Source: Rhodobacteraceae bacterium Alg231-30 (GTDB lineage Bacteria; Pseudomonadota; Alphaproteobacteria; Rhodobacterales; Rhodobacteraceae). From it: DNA of 64,000 bases. Shown here piece after piece: positions 1 through 9,691 of the stretch (its first letter is position 1; each line of letters begins with the position of its first letter). Location of the stretch: positions 144,612 through 208,611 of the forward strand of contig FREU01000007.1 in NCBI GenBank assembly GCA_900143615.1, written 5' to 3'. The translations under genes and the position numbers were made by a program. The notes under the pieces were generated by a model. It saw only the letters and a program-made list of their open reading frames with translations. It did no database searches and was not told the DNA's origin.

Positions 1-811
1 GCTGGAACGTTGGCTTAAAGCCACCTTCATAGCCGCCCGGTGCCACCAGATTATCAGTCCCTGGTCCCGGTAAACGATCTGGCAGATCGATGATCTGATC
101 CACCAGAGGATTGTTCTCTTCCCAACCGCGCCGGTAGTGCTCGGCAGACTGTGCACTGGCCATCCGCATCGGCAAAACCTTGATGGCGGACTCTTCCGGC
201 AGCACACAGGATTTCTCACATTTGCCACAACCCGTGCATTTATCTGCGTGCACGGTCGGCATGAAGATCGCGTGATGGCCTCCTGAAGTGGCGTTGGACG
301 ACAGCTCAAGCGTAATCGCTTCGTCAATTAGCGGGCAGACCCGATAACAGACGTCACACCGCAGTCCTAACGCATTCAGACAATTTTCCTGATCGATCAA
401 AACCGCCGTGCCCATACGGGCATCGTCGATATTGGTCAGACCCTTGTCCAATGCCCCTGTCGGACAGGCCACAACACACGGAATATCTTCGCACATTTCG
501 CAAGGGATATCGCGGGCGTCAAAGAAAGGCGTGCCGGTTGCCGCCCCGTCCACACCCAATTCGGCCAGAACCAGAGTGTCATAGGGACAATCACGCACAC
601 ACAGACCGCAGCGGATGCAGGCGGCCAGAAAATCATCCTCGGCCAAAGCCCCGGGAGGCCGGATCGCGCGAGCAGGAATTGCGCGCGCGTCCTGTACCAG
701 ATAGGCCAACCCAGCGCCCGCCAAAGCACAGCCTGCCACCCCGCGCGCCGTGTCCTGAAGGAAACGGCGACGGGCTGGGTCCATTGGCTTTGTCGGCATG
801 GGCGCGGACAT
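1..811 (-). CDS. napG: NapG, ferredoxin-type periplasmic quinol dehydrogenase subunit (3' end cut by window edge)
   Basis: NapG is an iron-sulfur protein that works with NapH to pass electrons from quinol to the periplasmic nitrate reductase. About 270 residues are visible, near the full family length, and the frame is open to base 1. The N-terminus has a twin-arginine motif (RRRFLQD, about residues 14-20) followed by a hydrophobic stretch, so the protein should be exported folded. Several ferredoxin-type cysteine motifs follow, including [30 protein letters not shown] and [11 protein letters not shown]. The ATG at 809-811 was chosen because it places the Tat motif near the start. It lies 35 bases after the napA stop in the same operon. 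napH, napB and napC would be expected beyond the left edge. Confidence 0.93.
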   Translation of the reverse strand, partial: MSAPMPTKPMDPARRRFLQDTARGVAGCALAGAGLAYLVQDARAIPARAIRPPGALAEDDFLAACIRCGLCVRDCPYDTLVLAELGVDGAATGTPFFDARDIPCEMCEDIPCVVACPTGALDKGLTNIDDARMGTAVLIDQENCLNALGLRCDVCYRVCPLIDEAITLELSSNATSGGHHAIFMPTVHADKCTGCGKCEKSCVLPEESAIKVLPMRMASAQSAEHYRRGWEENNPLVDQIIDLPDRLPGPGTDNLVAPGGYEGGFKPTFQ

Positions 812-846
812 GGCTGGGCTCCGGTTAGCAGGTTTGAGCGCGCCGC

Positions 847-3336
847 TTAGGCGCGTTCGATTTTACAGGCACATTTTTTGAAGTCGGTCTCTTTGGACAG
901 AGGACAGGTCGCATCAAGCGTCAGCTTGTTGGTCAACTGGCCTTCATCAAACCACGGCATGAACACAACACCTTCCGGCATTTTGTTACGTCCGCGGGTT
1001 TCGACACGACTGTGCACTTCTCCACGACGGGTCGAGATCACGATCTCTTGGCCGCGACGCAGCCCCCGTGCCTTGGCATCTTCAGGATGCATATAGATCA
1101 CGGCGGTTGGATAAGAGCGGTGCAGCTCAGGCACACGACGGGTCATCGACCCTGAATGCCAATGCTCAAGCACCCGTCCGGTGACCAGCCAAAGATCGAA
1201 CTCCTCGTCCGGCACTTCCGGGGCGGGTTCAAACGGTGCGAAGATGATATTCGCACGATTGTCTTTGTTGCCATAGAAGCTGACGCCTTCCCCCTCTTTC
1301 ACGTAAGGGTCATAGCCTTCGCGGAAGCGATACAGTGTCTCTTGACCGTCCACCACCGGCCAGCGCAATCCGCGCGCTTGGTGATAGACATCAAAGTCCG
1401 CCAGATCATGCGCTTTGCCACGCCCGAAGGTGGCGTATTCTTCAAACAGACCCTTTTGAACATAGAAGCCAAAGTGCTCTGACTCATCGTTGTCATAGCC
1501 TTCTTCGATGTCTGAGAGTGGGAACTGATCCACCTGACCATTGGCAAACAGAACCTCAAACAGGGTTTTGCCTTTGTATTCCGGATTGGCATCCAGAATT
1601 TCCGCAGGCCAAACCTCATCGGTCATAAAGCGTTTGGAGAATTCCATCAGCTGCCAGACGTCCGACTTTGCCTCACCTGGGGCTTTCACCTGCTGGTGCC
1701 AGAACTGGGTGCGTCGCTCGGCATTGCCATAAGCGCCTTCCTTTTCGACCCACATCGCTGTGGGTAGGATCAAGTCCGCCGCCATCGTGGTCACGGTTGG
1801 ATAAGGATCGGACACAACGATAAAGTTATCGGGGTTACGATATCCCGGCCAGCCTTCCTCGTTGATGTTGGGCGCGGCTTGCATGTTGTTGTTACACTGC
1901 ACCCAATAGGCGTTGATGATCCCGTCTTTCAGCTGGCGGTTTTGCAACACAGCATGCGCACCGGTTTTCGGGTTCAGGATACCCTCGGGCAGCTTCCACT
2001 TTTTCTCGGAAATTGCGCGATGCTCGTCATTTCCGACAACCATATCAGCAGGCAGACGGTGGGCGAATGTCCCTACTTCGCGTGCAGTCCCACAGGCCGA
2101 CGGCTGACCGGTGAGCGAGAATGGCGAGTTGCCGGGCTCGGAAATCTTACCAGTCAGCAAGTGGATGTTGTACACCAGACCATTCACCCAAGAGCCGCGT
2201 GTGTGCTGGTTAAAGCCCATAGTCCACAGGCTCATCACCTTGCGATCTGGATCAGCATATTGCTGCGCCAATTGCAAAAGTTTGGCTTCTGGCACACCAG
2301 ACAGCGCGCTCACTTTTTCAAGTGTGTATTCGCTGACGTGCTCTTTGTAGGCTTCGAAATCGATCTCTGCCATCGCGCCGACATCTGGATTTTCCGCGGC
2401 TTGCTGCAGCGGGTGTTCAGGACGCAAACCATAACCAATATCGGTGGTCGCCAGCTTGAAGTTGGTATGCTTCTCGACAAAGTCCCAATTCACCGCATCG
2501 TTTTCGATGATGTAATTGGCGATATAGTTCAGGATCGCCAAATCGGTCTGCGGTGTGAAAATCATGCCATTATCGGCCAGCTCAAACGAGCGATGCTCAA
2601 ATGTCGACAACACATGAACCTGGGCGTTTTCTTTGGTCAGGCGTGTGTTGGTGAGACGCGACCACAGGATCGGGTGCATCTCGGCCATGTTGCTGCCCCA
2701 GAGCACAAACGTATCAGCATGCTCAAAGTCGTCGTAACAGCCCATCGGCTCATCAATACCAAAGGCGCGCATAAAGCCGACCACGGCTGAGGCCATACAG
2801 TGACGCGCATTGGGATCAATATTGTTGGACAGGAAGCCAGCCTTCATCAGCTTGGCAGCAGCATAGCCTTCCCAAACGGTCCACTGACCAGACCCGAACA
2901 TGCCGATGCCTGTTGGGCCTTTTTCTTTGAGTGCGCCTTTGAACTTCTCGGCCATTACGTCAAACGCTTCTTCCCAGCTCACAGGGGTAAAGTCGCCTTC
3001 CTTGTCATATTGACCGTTGGATTTACGCAGCAAGGGCTGGGTCAGGCGATCTTCGCCATACATGATCTTGGACAGGAAGTAGCCTTTGATGCAGTTCAGA
3101 CCACGGTTCACTGGCGCCTTGGGGTCGCCCTGTGTGGCGACCACGCGATTGTCTTTGGTACCGACCAGAACAGAACAACCTGTGCCACAGAAACGACAGG
3201 CAGCCTTGTCCCATTTAATGTCAGGCGCGCCGACTTGGGCTTGGGCGGTTTGCGGCAGCGTGATGCCTGCAGCAGAGGCTGTGGCGGCGGCAGCAGATGC
3301 TTTCAAAAAGGAACGGCGGGAAGTTGGCAATGTCAT
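847..3336 (-). CDS. napA: NapA, periplasmic nitrate reductase catalytic subunit
   Basis: NapA is the molybdenum bis-MGD enzyme that reduces nitrate to nitrite in the periplasm. The 829-residue length is normal. A Tat signal (RRSFLKA, residues 7-13) is followed by an Ala-rich segment. The [4Fe-4S] site is C47, C50, C54 and C82. The likely molybdenum-binding cysteine lies in RHCMAS near residue 180. It sits between napD (12-base gap) and napG in one minus-strand operon. In related bacteria Nap serves redox balancing or the first step of denitrification; nothing in the window shows which. Identification is secure from motifs, length and neighbours. Confidence 0.97.
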   Translation of the reverse strand: MTLPTSRRSFLKASAAAATASAAGITLPQTAQAQVGAPDIKWDKAACRFCGTGCSVLVGTKDNRVVATQGDPKAPVNRGLNCIKGYFLSKIMYGEDRLTQPLLRKSNGQYDKEGDFTPVSWEEAFDVMAEKFKGALKEKGPTGIGMFGSGQWTVWEGYAAAKLMKAGFLSNNIDPNARHCMASAVVGFMRAFGIDEPMGCYDDFEHADTFVLWGSNMAEMHPILWSRLTNTRLTKENAQVHVLSTFEHRSFELADNGMIFTPQTDLAILNYIANYIIENDAVNWDFVEKHTNFKLATTDIGYGLRPEHPLQQAAENPDVGAMAEIDFEAYKEHVSEYTLEKVSALSGVPEAKLLQLAQQYADPDRKVMSLWTMGFNQHTRGSWVNGLVYNIHLLTGKISEPGNSPFSLTGQPSACGTAREVGTFAHRLPADMVVGNDEHRAISEKKWKLPEGILNPKTGAHAVLQNRQLKDGIINAYWVQCNNNMQAAPNINEEGWPGYRNPDNFIVVSDPYPTVTTMAADLILPTAMWVEKEGAYGNAERRTQFWHQQVKAPGEAKSDVWQLMEFSKRFMTDEVWPAEILDANPEYKGKTLFEVLFANGQVDQFPLSDIEEGYDNDESEHFGFYVQKGLFEEYATFGRGKAHDLADFDVYHQARGLRWPVVDGQETLYRFREGYDPYVKEGEGVSFYGNKDNRANIIFAPFEPAPEVPDEEFDLWLVTGRVLEHWHSGSMTRRVPELHRSYPTAVIYMHPEDAKARGLRRGQEIVISTRRGEVHSRVETRGRNKMPEGVVFMPWFDEGQLTNKLTLDATCPLSKETDFKKCACKIERA

Positions 3337-3348
3337 GGCTAGGCCTCC

Positions 3349-3612
3349 TTAGAGCGCTGGCGCCGCGGTCTTGTCAGACTCGGGCGTTTCGAAATGGTGA
3401 TAAGTCAGCGTGACAGTGATCACGCCGGGAATTTGGTGCATGTCCATAATTTGTTCTGACGCACGCTGGGTTTCGGTATCCTCGACGGTGACGACGATCT
3501 TACCGTTTTCATGCGCGTGCACTTCACCACCTTCGGTGGCATTTATCGCTTTGATCACGCTGTCTGCCTTTTCAGGCAGAGCGTGAACCAGACATCCGCA
3601 GATGTTCAACAT
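3349..3612 (-). CDS. napD: NapD, NapA Tat-signal chaperone
   Basis: NapD is a small cytoplasmic protein that binds the NapA Tat signal peptide and holds back export until the cofactor is inserted. The product is 87 residues, the usual size, beginning MLNICGCLVHA. The frame is open further upstream, but the ATG at 3610-3612 gives the conserved start and lies inside the end of napF, so the two genes overlap by about 41 bases. It is followed directly by napA. The overlap suggests translational coupling. Confidence 0.9.
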   Translation of the reverse strand: MLNICGCLVHALPEKADSVIKAINATEGGEVHAHENGKIVVTVEDTETQRASEQIMDMHQIPGVITVTLTYHHFETPESDKTAAPAL

Positions 3613-4120
3613 GGCTGGCCTCGCTGGCTTGCTGCTGGTGTTTAAAATGAATTGCGTCGCTGGGACAGGTGGCCGCGCAGGCCCCACATCCGGTGCAACG
3701 GTCGGTATCTATAAGCGGGACAGATCGCCCCTCAGTCATGAGACGGAATCGGATCGCAACCTCATCGCATTGGTCTTCGCAAGTGCGGCAAGTGATGCCC
3801 TGCAGTGACAGGCACTGCTCGGTGACATTCGCACGCCAATCCCATCCCGTGGCAGGTTCAATGGCACCCACCTCGCAAGCCGTGGCGCAGTCCCCGCAAA
3901 AGGTGCACGCGCGGTGCGACAGATCAACTTTGGGAAACCCGTCTTCATCTCCCACAATGATGGCTTGAGGACAGGCGGCGGCGCAGTCGCCACAATGGGT
4001 GCATGTTTGGGAGAACATCTCGGGGTTAAGCGCACCCGGAGGCCGCATGATTTCTGACCGGTCAAATTGACCTTTCAGAAAAATACGCCGCGAGGGCTGA
4101 TGTGAAACCTGATTACCCAC
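3572..4120 (-). CDS. napF: NapF, cytoplasmic ferredoxin-type maturation protein
   Basis: NapF is a cytoplasmic iron-sulfur protein linked to NapA maturation. Ferredoxin-type clusters are visible: CTHCGDCAAACP, CTFCGDCATACE, a CRTCEDQC segment and CTGCGACAATCP. The N-terminus carries SRRIFLKG, the arginine-pair motif typical of NapF. No ATG precedes it. I prefer the GTG at 4118-4120 (182 residues), which has a GAAG at suitable spacing upstream; a TTG at 4157-4159 would add 13 residues. First gene of the nap operon, overlapping napD. Confidence 0.87.
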   Translation of the reverse strand: MGNQVSHQPSRRIFLKGQFDRSEIMRPPGALNPEMFSQTCTHCGDCAAACPQAIIVGDEDGFPKVDLSHRACTFCGDCATACEVGAIEPATGWDWRANVTEQCLSLQGITCRTCEDQCDEVAIRFRLMTEGRSVPLIDTDRCTGCGACAATCPSDAIHFKHQQQASEASHVEHLRMSGSRSA

Positions 4121-4486
4121 GATACTCAACTTCAAAAGACTTAGATGAAAATGATCCAATCATCTGTGGCAATCGTAACGGAGTATTAGAACTTGTAAAC
4201 GCCTCTAAACATTCTCTTTTTGGAATTTGTATTCCAACACATTGTGAAAAAGTTTGAGGTATTGCGGGCCCCTGAGCAGCTCTCTCGCTCAACGAGTGTC
4301 GGCTCCGCCAAAACCGCGCTGCCAAAAAGGCGCTTTTGTGTGTTTGGTCTGCTGTGCCCATCAGAGCAAAGCAGCGCGTGATAGTCCAGTCGAACATGGG
4401 TGTTTGCTCTTAGAATCGCCCGAACGACCAAATGGAAGAAAACGAGCCTTGTTAAAATTTGATAGGCAGAATTTCGCTCACCAACA

Positions 4487-4500
4487 TTGACCTGCATCAA
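4487..4500. promoter_or_regulatory. FNR/FnrL/Dnr-type binding box
   Basis: The sequence reads TTGAC-N4-ATCAA, one mismatch from the consensus TTGAT-N4-ATCAA bound by the oxygen-sensing FNR family. It lies about 370 bases from napF and about 174 bases from paaJ, between the two. Control of nap by an FNR homologue is known in related bacteria. Which operon this box serves, and whether the nap transcript has the long leader this would imply, is inference. Confidence 0.55.
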
Positions 4501-4630
4501 ATTACCAGCATCTCAATTACCCCTTTTGCGTGAATGGTTTCAAAGCTCGGCACCCAACTTGTTACTCAAAATAATGAACTTGATATTTTCGTAACAAATT
4601 GTTGCCTCGAATCGCGCCTCAAGATAAACC

Positions 4631-4642
4631 AACCAAACGGTC
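4631..4642. promoter_or_regulatory. Candidate PaaR operator upstream of paaJ
   Basis: AACCAAACGGTC resembles the perfect palindrome AACCGAACGGTT at 12830-12841. Both share ACC-N3-CGGT, and both continue with nearly the same bases (CGG here, TGG there). It sits 31 bases before the paaJ start codon, a suitable place for a repressor site controlling paaJABCDE. Confidence 0.5.
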
Positions 4643-4673
4643 GGGCTTTCATCTTCCGACGGGAGGAGACCCA

Positions 4674-5876
4674 ATGGACGCTTTTGTCTGCGACGCAACG
4701 CGCACCCCAATTGGACGATACGGCGGCTTATTGTCTTCCGTGCGCACCGATGATCTGGCCGCCGCCCCCATCTCGGCCTTGATGGCACGCAATCCCAATG
4801 TCGACTGGACCCGCCTTGACGACGTGGTTTACGGCGACGCAAATCAGGCCGGCGAAGACAATCGCAACGTGGCCCGCATGGCCGCTCTATTGGCGGGGCT
4901 ACCCGTCGACGTTCCCGGCAGCACCATCAACCGGCTCTGCGCAAGTGGTCTGGATGCGGTCGGATCTGTGGCCCGCGCGATCCGTTGCGGCGACTATGAC
5001 ATGGGGATCGCCGGTGGCGTCGAAAGCATGAGCCGCGCACCTTTTGTGATGCCCAAAGCAGGCACCGCCTTCTCCCGCGCTAACGCAGTCTATGACACAA
5101 CAATTGGCTGGCGGTTTGTGAACCCCGAGATGAAGGCGCTCTACGGCACGGACTCAATGCCTGAAACCGCCGACAATGTGGCCGATGACTATGACATAAG
5201 CCGCGCAGACCAAGACGCTTTTGCCGCGCGCAGTCAGGCCCGTTGGGCAGCGGCGCATGCGGCTGGTGTCTTTGCCGATGAAATCACGCCCGTCACTATC
5301 CCCCAACGCAAAGCCGATGCCTTGGTTGTGGACACCGATGAACATCCCCGCCCCGAAACAGATGCGGTTAAGTTGGCAAAGCTGCGTGGGATCAATGGCG
5401 CAGAGCTTACGGTCACCGCCGGTAATGCCTCAGGCGTCAACGACGGTGCCGCTGCGCTATTGATTGCAAACGACGCGGCGGCTGCCCAAAACGGGCTGAC
5501 TCCGATGGCACGCATTGTTGGCATGACCTCAGCCGGAGTAGAACCGCGCATCATGGGCATTGGTCCTGTGCCAGCCACCCAAAAATTACTCGCGCGCACC
5601 GGCCTCAGCATCGATCAGATGGATGTGATAGAATTGAACGAGGCCTTTGCCGCACAAGGATTGGCCAGCCTGCGGGCTTTGGGCGTGCCAGACGATGCAG
5701 CGCATGTGAACCCCAACGGCGGTGCTATCGCGATTGGCCACCCGCTGGGCATGTCCGGCGCGCGTTTGGTCCTGTCCGCCGCATATCAGCTAAAACGCAC
5801 TGGCGGGCGCTATGCGCTGTGCACCATGTGCGTCGGCGTTGGTCAGGGCACTGCCTTGATCCTGGAACGCGTTTAG
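4674..5876 (+). CDS. paaJ: 3-oxoadipyl-CoA thiolase
   Basis: This thiolase splits 3-oxoadipyl-CoA into acetyl-CoA and succinyl-CoA, the last step of phenylacetate degradation. The 401-residue product begins [15 protein letters not shown], a classic thiolase N-terminus. The nucleophilic cysteine lies in [11 protein letters not shown], the histidine in [11 protein letters not shown], and the second cysteine in [10 protein letters not shown]. The ATG at 4674 follows a strong GGGAGGAG site; the open frame extends upstream but lacks such a site. The same family includes PcaF of the beta-ketoadipate pathway; position directly before paaA favours PaaJ. Confidence 0.92.
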   Translation: MDAFVCDATRTPIGRYGGLLSSVRTDDLAAAPISALMARNPNVDWTRLDDVVYGDANQAGEDNRNVARMAALLAGLPVDVPGSTINRLCASGLDAVGSVARAIRCGDYDMGIAGGVESMSRAPFVMPKAGTAFSRANAVYDTTIGWRFVNPEMKALYGTDSMPETADNVADDYDISRADQDAFAARSQARWAAAHAAGVFADEITPVTIPQRKADALVVDTDEHPRPETDAVKLAKLRGINGAELTVTAGNASGVNDGAAALLIANDAAAAQNGLTPMARIVGMTSAGVEPRIMGIGPVPATQKLLARTGLSIDQMDVIELNEAFAAQGLASLRALGVPDDAAHVNPNGGAIAIGHPLGMSGARLVLSAAYQLKRTGGRYALCTMCVGVGQGTALILERV

Positions 5877-5889
5877 GAAGGAGTTCGTC

Positions 5890-6879
5890 ATGTATGCTCA
5901 AATGGTTCAGTCCACAGGCCAAGGCGCAAAGTCTCGCGAAGACATGTCGCCTGAGGAACGCGCCTTTCAAGATCGCATTGATGCTGACCAGAAAATCGAG
6001 CCGCGCGACTGGATGCCAGATGGTTATCGCAAAACCCTGATCCGCCAGATCGGGCAGCACGCCCATTCCGAAATCGTCGGCCAACTGCCCGAAGGCAACT
6101 GGATCACCCGCGCGCCCACTCTAGAGCGTAAAATGATCCTGCTAGCCAAAGTGCAAGACGAAGCGGGCCACGGCCTCTACCTTTATGCTGCTGCTGAGAC
6201 ACTGGGCATCAGCCGCGATGAGCTGACCGAACAGCTCCTATCTGGCCGGATGAAATACAGCTCGATCTTCAACTACCCCACCTTGAACTGGGCCGACATC
6301 GGCGCGGTCGGCTGGTTGGTGGATGGGGCGGCAATCATGAACCAAGTGCCACTGCAACGTACCTCATACGGGCCCTACTCACGCGCCATGGTGCGTATCT
6401 GCAAGGAAGAGAGTTTCCACCAGCGCCAAGGCTACGACATCATGATGAAGATGGCGCAAGGGACTGTGGCGCAAAAGAAAATGGCGCAGGATGCGCTGAA
6501 CCGCCTCTGGTACCCGTCCTTGATGATGTTTGGCCCCTCTGATGCGGACTCGGTGCATTCCGCACAATCCATGGCGTGGAAGATCAAGATCAATTCAAAC
6601 GACGAACTGCGCCAGAAATTTGTCGATCAGACCGTGCCACAGGCCAAATACCTCGGCCTCACGATCCCCGACGACAATCTGGTGTGGAACGAAGACAAAG
6701 GCGGCTGGGACTATTCCGACCCCGACTGGTCCGAATTCTTTGACGTGCTCAAAGGCAACGGGCCCTGCAACACCGAACGCCTTGAGGCCCGCAACAAAGC
6801 CTGGGACGACGGGGCATGGGTGCGCGACGGGCTGATGGCGCACGCACAAAAGAAACGCGCTGCCGCAGCAGCAGAGTAA
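5890..6879 (+). CDS. paaA: Phenylacetyl-CoA epoxidase catalytic subunit PaaA
   Basis: PaaA is the diiron subunit of the ring-1,2-phenylacetyl-CoA epoxidase (PaaABCE), which adds one oxygen atom to the aromatic ring. The product is 329 residues, normal for the family. Diiron ligands are visible in the carboxylate-histidine motifs KVQDEAGHG and [10 protein letters not shown]. It follows paaJ after 13 bases with a GGAAGGAG-type ribosome site. Confidence 0.97.
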   Translation: MYAQMVQSTGQGAKSREDMSPEERAFQDRIDADQKIEPRDWMPDGYRKTLIRQIGQHAHSEIVGQLPEGNWITRAPTLERKMILLAKVQDEAGHGLYLYAAAETLGISRDELTEQLLSGRMKYSSIFNYPTLNWADIGAVGWLVDGAAIMNQVPLQRTSYGPYSRAMVRICKEESFHQRQGYDIMMKMAQGTVAQKKMAQDALNRLWYPSLMMFGPSDADSVHSAQSMAWKIKINSNDELRQKFVDQTVPQAKYLGLTIPDDNLVWNEDKGGWDYSDPDWSEFFDVLKGNGPCNTERLEARNKAWDDGAWVRDGLMAHAQKKRAAAAAE

Positions 6880-6890
6880 GGAGGCAATCA

Positions 6891-7175
6891 ATGTCCAAAG
6901 AATGGCCCCTCTGGGAAATCTTCATTCGCGGCCAGCACGGCCTGAGCCACCGTCACGTCGGTAGCCTGCATGCACCCGATGCCGAAATGGCGATCAAAAA
7001 CGCGCGCGACGTCTACACACGCCGTAACGAAGGCGTGTCGATCTGGGTCGTGGAGGCCAACAATATCGCCGCCTCCTCGCCCAGCGCCAAAGGCCCGCTT
7101 TATGAGCCATCGGAGAGCAAAATTTACCGCCACCCGACATTCTTCGACATCCCCGACGAAGTGGGGCACATGTAA
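6891..7175 (+). CDS. paaB: Phenylacetyl-CoA epoxidase subunit PaaB
   Basis: PaaB is a small structural subunit that bridges PaaAC heterodimers in the epoxidase. The 94-residue product begins MSKEWPLWEIFIRGQHGLSH, the conserved PaaB opening. The ATG at 6891 follows AAGGAGG, which decides the start over the longer open frame. Its stop codon overlaps the paaC start (TAATG). Confidence 0.96.
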   Translation: MSKEWPLWEIFIRGQHGLSHRHVGSLHAPDAEMAIKNARDVYTRRNEGVSIWVVEANNIAASSPSAKGPLYEPSESKIYRHPTFFDIPDEVGHM

Positions 7176-7939
7176 TGGCCGCTGATCGCGAGATGCTCTT
7201 TCAATTCCTGCTGCGCATGGGCGACAACAGCTTGATCTTGGGCCACCGAGTCAGCGAATGGTGCGGCCACGCGCCTGTGTTGGAGGAAGACATTGCGCTG
7301 GCCAACACCGCGCTAGACTTAATCGGACAGACGCAATTCTGGCTGGGCTATGCAGCCGAGGTGCAAGGCGATAACAAAACCGCCGATGATCTGGCGTTCC
7401 TGCGCGACGTCTGGGATTTCCGAAATATCCTGCTGGTGGAATTACCCAATGGCGACTTTGGCCAAACCCTGATGCGTCAGTTCCTGTTTGATGCCTTCCA
7501 ATCAATCCTGCTGCCGCGTCTGACGAAATCCAGCGACAGCCAAATCGCCGCGATTGCCGAAAAAGCCAACAAAGAAGTCGCCTATCACGTCGAACGCTCA
7601 GCGGACACAGTTGTCGGACTTGGCGATGGCACCGAAGAGAGCCACGCCCGTATGCAGGCCGCGCTGGATCGCTTGTGGCCCTATGTGGGTGAGATGTTCG
7701 CCTCCGACGACGTAGACAGCGCGATGGTGGCCGCGGGCATTGCCCCCGACCCCGCCACGCTGCGCGCAGAATATGATGCGCTGGTCGGCCAAGTTCTGAC
7801 AGAGGCCACGCTGAGCATTCCTGACAGCGATTTTGCCCACAAAGGCGGGCGCACGGGCAAAACCCATACCGAACACCTCGGTCATTTACTAACACAGATG
7901 CAGTGGTTGCAACGTGCTTATCCGGGGGCGACGTGGTGA
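7175..7939 (+). CDS. paaC: Phenylacetyl-CoA epoxidase subunit PaaC
   Basis: PaaC is the non-catalytic, ferritin-like partner of PaaA. It is 254 residues, the expected size. Typical segments include LGHRVSEWCGHAP, ANTALDLIGQ and the C-terminal HTEHLGHLLTQMQ. One-base stop/start overlap with paaB implies coupled translation, consistent with fixed stoichiometry. Confidence 0.96.
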   Translation: MAADREMLFQFLLRMGDNSLILGHRVSEWCGHAPVLEEDIALANTALDLIGQTQFWLGYAAEVQGDNKTADDLAFLRDVWDFRNILLVELPNGDFGQTLMRQFLFDAFQSILLPRLTKSSDSQIAAIAEKANKEVAYHVERSADTVVGLGDGTEESHARMQAALDRLWPYVGEMFASDDVDSAMVAAGIAPDPATLRAEYDALVGQVLTEATLSIPDSDFAHKGGRTGKTHTEHLGHLLTQMQWLQRAYPGATW

Positions 7940-7977
7940 GCAAATGCGACCTATGAGGACAATAATAAAGGGTATCT

Positions 7978-8050
7978 CCCGATCCGAGGGTGGGAGCAAA
8001 GCGCCCGCCCGTGGGGGCGGATCGGGCGCTGCCCGACGCATCCGTCGGGC
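7978..8050. repeat. Cluster of alternative hairpins between paaC and paaD
   Basis: Three inverted repeats crowd into this gap. CCCGATCCG (7978-7986) pairs with CGGATCGGG (8018-8026). AGCGCCCG (8000-8007) pairs with CGGGCGCT (8023-8030). GCCCGACG (8031-8038) pairs with CGTCGGGC (8043-8050) across a CATC loop. The first two share bases 8023-8026 and exclude each other. It may be a REP-like element or an mRNA processing or attenuation structure. paaD starts 12 bases later without a clear ribosome site. Confidence 0.7.
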
Positions 8051-8062
8051 AAGACCTGCGCT

Positions 8063-8533
8063 ATGACACTAAACTCTATTCCCTCCATAGACAGCATCTG
8101 GAACTGGCTTGACGCCATACCCGACCCCGAGATTCCCGCGATTTCACTCACCGATCTCGGAATTATCCGCGACGTGACGTATGAGGGCGATACCTTGATC
8201 GTCACACTCACGCCGACCTACTCCGGCTGTCCGGCCACCAGCATCATCAATCTGGACATCGAAACCGCCCTGCGCAGCCACGGCATCAAAAAGCTGGAAC
8301 TACGCCGCCAGCTCAGCCCCGCATGGACCACCGACTGGATGACCCAAGACGGGCGCGCAAAGCTTGAAAAATACGGCATCGCGCCGCCTCAACCTTCAGG
8401 CGGCCCCACAAAATGTCCGCACTGCGGCAGCCAAGCCGTTGAAAAACTGAGCCAGTTCGGCTCCACCCCCTGCAAATCCCAATGGCGCTGTACCGCCTGC
8501 CTTGAACCCTTCGACTATTTCAAGTGCATCTGA
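8063..8533 (+). CDS. paaD: PaaD, epoxidase iron-sulfur maturation protein
   Basis: PaaD is a MIP18/DUF59-type protein thought to help mature the iron-sulfur or diiron centres of the phenylacetyl-CoA epoxidase. The product is 156 residues. The N-terminal DUF59 part has IPDPEIPAISLTDLGIIRDV and PTYSGCPAT. The C-terminal part has a zinc-ribbon-like CPHCG...CTAC pattern. The order paaC-paaD-paaE is standard. Confidence 0.95.
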   Translation: MTLNSIPSIDSIWNWLDAIPDPEIPAISLTDLGIIRDVTYEGDTLIVTLTPTYSGCPATSIINLDIETALRSHGIKKLELRRQLSPAWTTDWMTQDGRAKLEKYGIAPPQPSGGPTKCPHCGSQAVEKLSQFGSTPCKSQWRCTACLEPFDYFKCI

Positions 8534-8545
8534 AGAGAGACCTAC

Positions 8546-9622
8546 ATGGCGCATTTTCATGACCTCGAAGTCACCGACATCCACAAAACCATCCGCGATG
8601 CCGTGGTGCTCACGCTTGCCCCCGTGAACGGTGCGGCAGAGCACTTCGACTTCATCCAAGGCCAATATTTGACCTTCAAGCGCGACTTTGATGGTGAGGA
8701 ACTGCGCCGGTCATACTCTATCTGCGCCGGACGTGATGACGGCGTGCTGCAAGTGGGCATCAAACGTGTGGAGGGTGGTGCCTTTTCCACTTGGGCCAAT
8801 ACCGAGCTGCAGGTAGGCGACACTCTGCAAGCCATGCCTCCCATGGGTGGATTTTTCACCGACCTAAACGCGGACGCAGCCAAAACTTATCTGGGCTTTG
8901 CAGGTGGGTCGGGCATCACGCCGGTGCTGTCGCTGATCAAGACCACTTTGACACGCGAACCCAACTCGAGCTTCTCACTGGTTTACGCCAACAAAGGCGT
9001 CGCCACGATCATGTTTCGTGAAGAGCTGGAAGACCTCAAGAACTACTTTATGGGACGCTTCAATGTCATCCACATATTGGAAAGCGATGCGCAAGAGATT
9101 GATCTGTTCACCGGCCTTGTGACCAAGGAAAAATGCGCGAAACTGTTTAACACCGGATGGATTGACATAGCGGCGGTGGATACAGCGTTCATCTGCGGGC
9201 CCGAACCGATGATGCTTGGCATCGCAAGCGCCCTGCGTACTGCAGGGCTGGACGAGGCTCAAATCAAATTCGAGCTTTTTGCCAGCGCCCAAACCGGACA
9301 AGCCAATCGCAACGCGACCCCGCAGAGCGAGGCCGTTGAGGCACAAAAAACCACCGTCTCCATAACTTTGGACGGTGCCACCCAAACCGTCAAAATGACG
9401 CGTTCCTCGACCATTTTAGAAGCTGCGCGCGACAATGCGATGGATGCGCCCTTTGCCTGTACTGCAGGGGTGTGCTCAACCTGTCGCTGCCGCGTTTTGG
9501 AAGGCGAAGTGGAAATGGCAACCAATCATGCACTCGAGGACTATGAGGTCGAAAAAGGCTATATTCTTTCCTGCCAGTCGCGCCCGCTCAGTGATCGCGT
9601 GGTAATCGACTACGATCAATAG
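8546..9622 (+). CDS. paaE: PaaE, phenylacetyl-CoA epoxidase reductase
   Basis: PaaE carries electrons from NADPH to the PaaAC diiron centre. It is 358 residues, with an FAD/NAD(P) ferredoxin-reductase module first (RRSYSICAG and GFAGGSGITPVLSL) and a C-terminal plant-type [2Fe-2S] domain with CTAGVCSTCRC and a later cysteine (ILSCQSRP). It is the last gene of the plus-strand paa operon, 12 bases after paaD. Confidence 0.96.
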   Translation: MAHFHDLEVTDIHKTIRDAVVLTLAPVNGAAEHFDFIQGQYLTFKRDFDGEELRRSYSICAGRDDGVLQVGIKRVEGGAFSTWANTELQVGDTLQAMPPMGGFFTDLNADAAKTYLGFAGGSGITPVLSLIKTTLTREPNSSFSLVYANKGVATIMFREELEDLKNYFMGRFNVIHILESDAQEIDLFTGLVTKEKCAKLFNTGWIDIAAVDTAFICGPEPMMLGIASALRTAGLDEAQIKFELFASAQTGQANRNATPQSEAVEAQKTTVSITLDGATQTVKMTRSSTILEAARDNAMDAPFACTAGVCSTCRCRVLEGEVEMATNHALEDYEVEKGYILSCQSRPLSDRVVIDYDQ

Positions 9623-9691
9623 CCCATCTCGGCCGCACCAAAAGACGCGCCGCCATGTATCCGAACTCTCACGCGCCCGCGACCTAACAGA

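Larger units (their letters stand above)
4121..4673. other. Divergent intergenic region between nap and paa operons
   Basis: This 553-base stretch separates the outward-facing nap and paa operons and has no convincing gene. It is more AT-rich than the flanking genes. It holds a near-perfect FNR-type box (4487-4500), a PaaR-operator-like palindrome (4631-4642) and a strong ribosome binding site (GGGAGGAG, 4661-4668) for paaJ. Open frames here (for example 4186-4500 minus) show no family features. Confidence 0.8.

Noticed and set aside
1879..2790. A 303-codon plus-strand open frame opposite napA
   Set aside because: It is antisense to a well-supported napA, lacks domain features and a ribosome site, and is a product of GC-rich codon structure.
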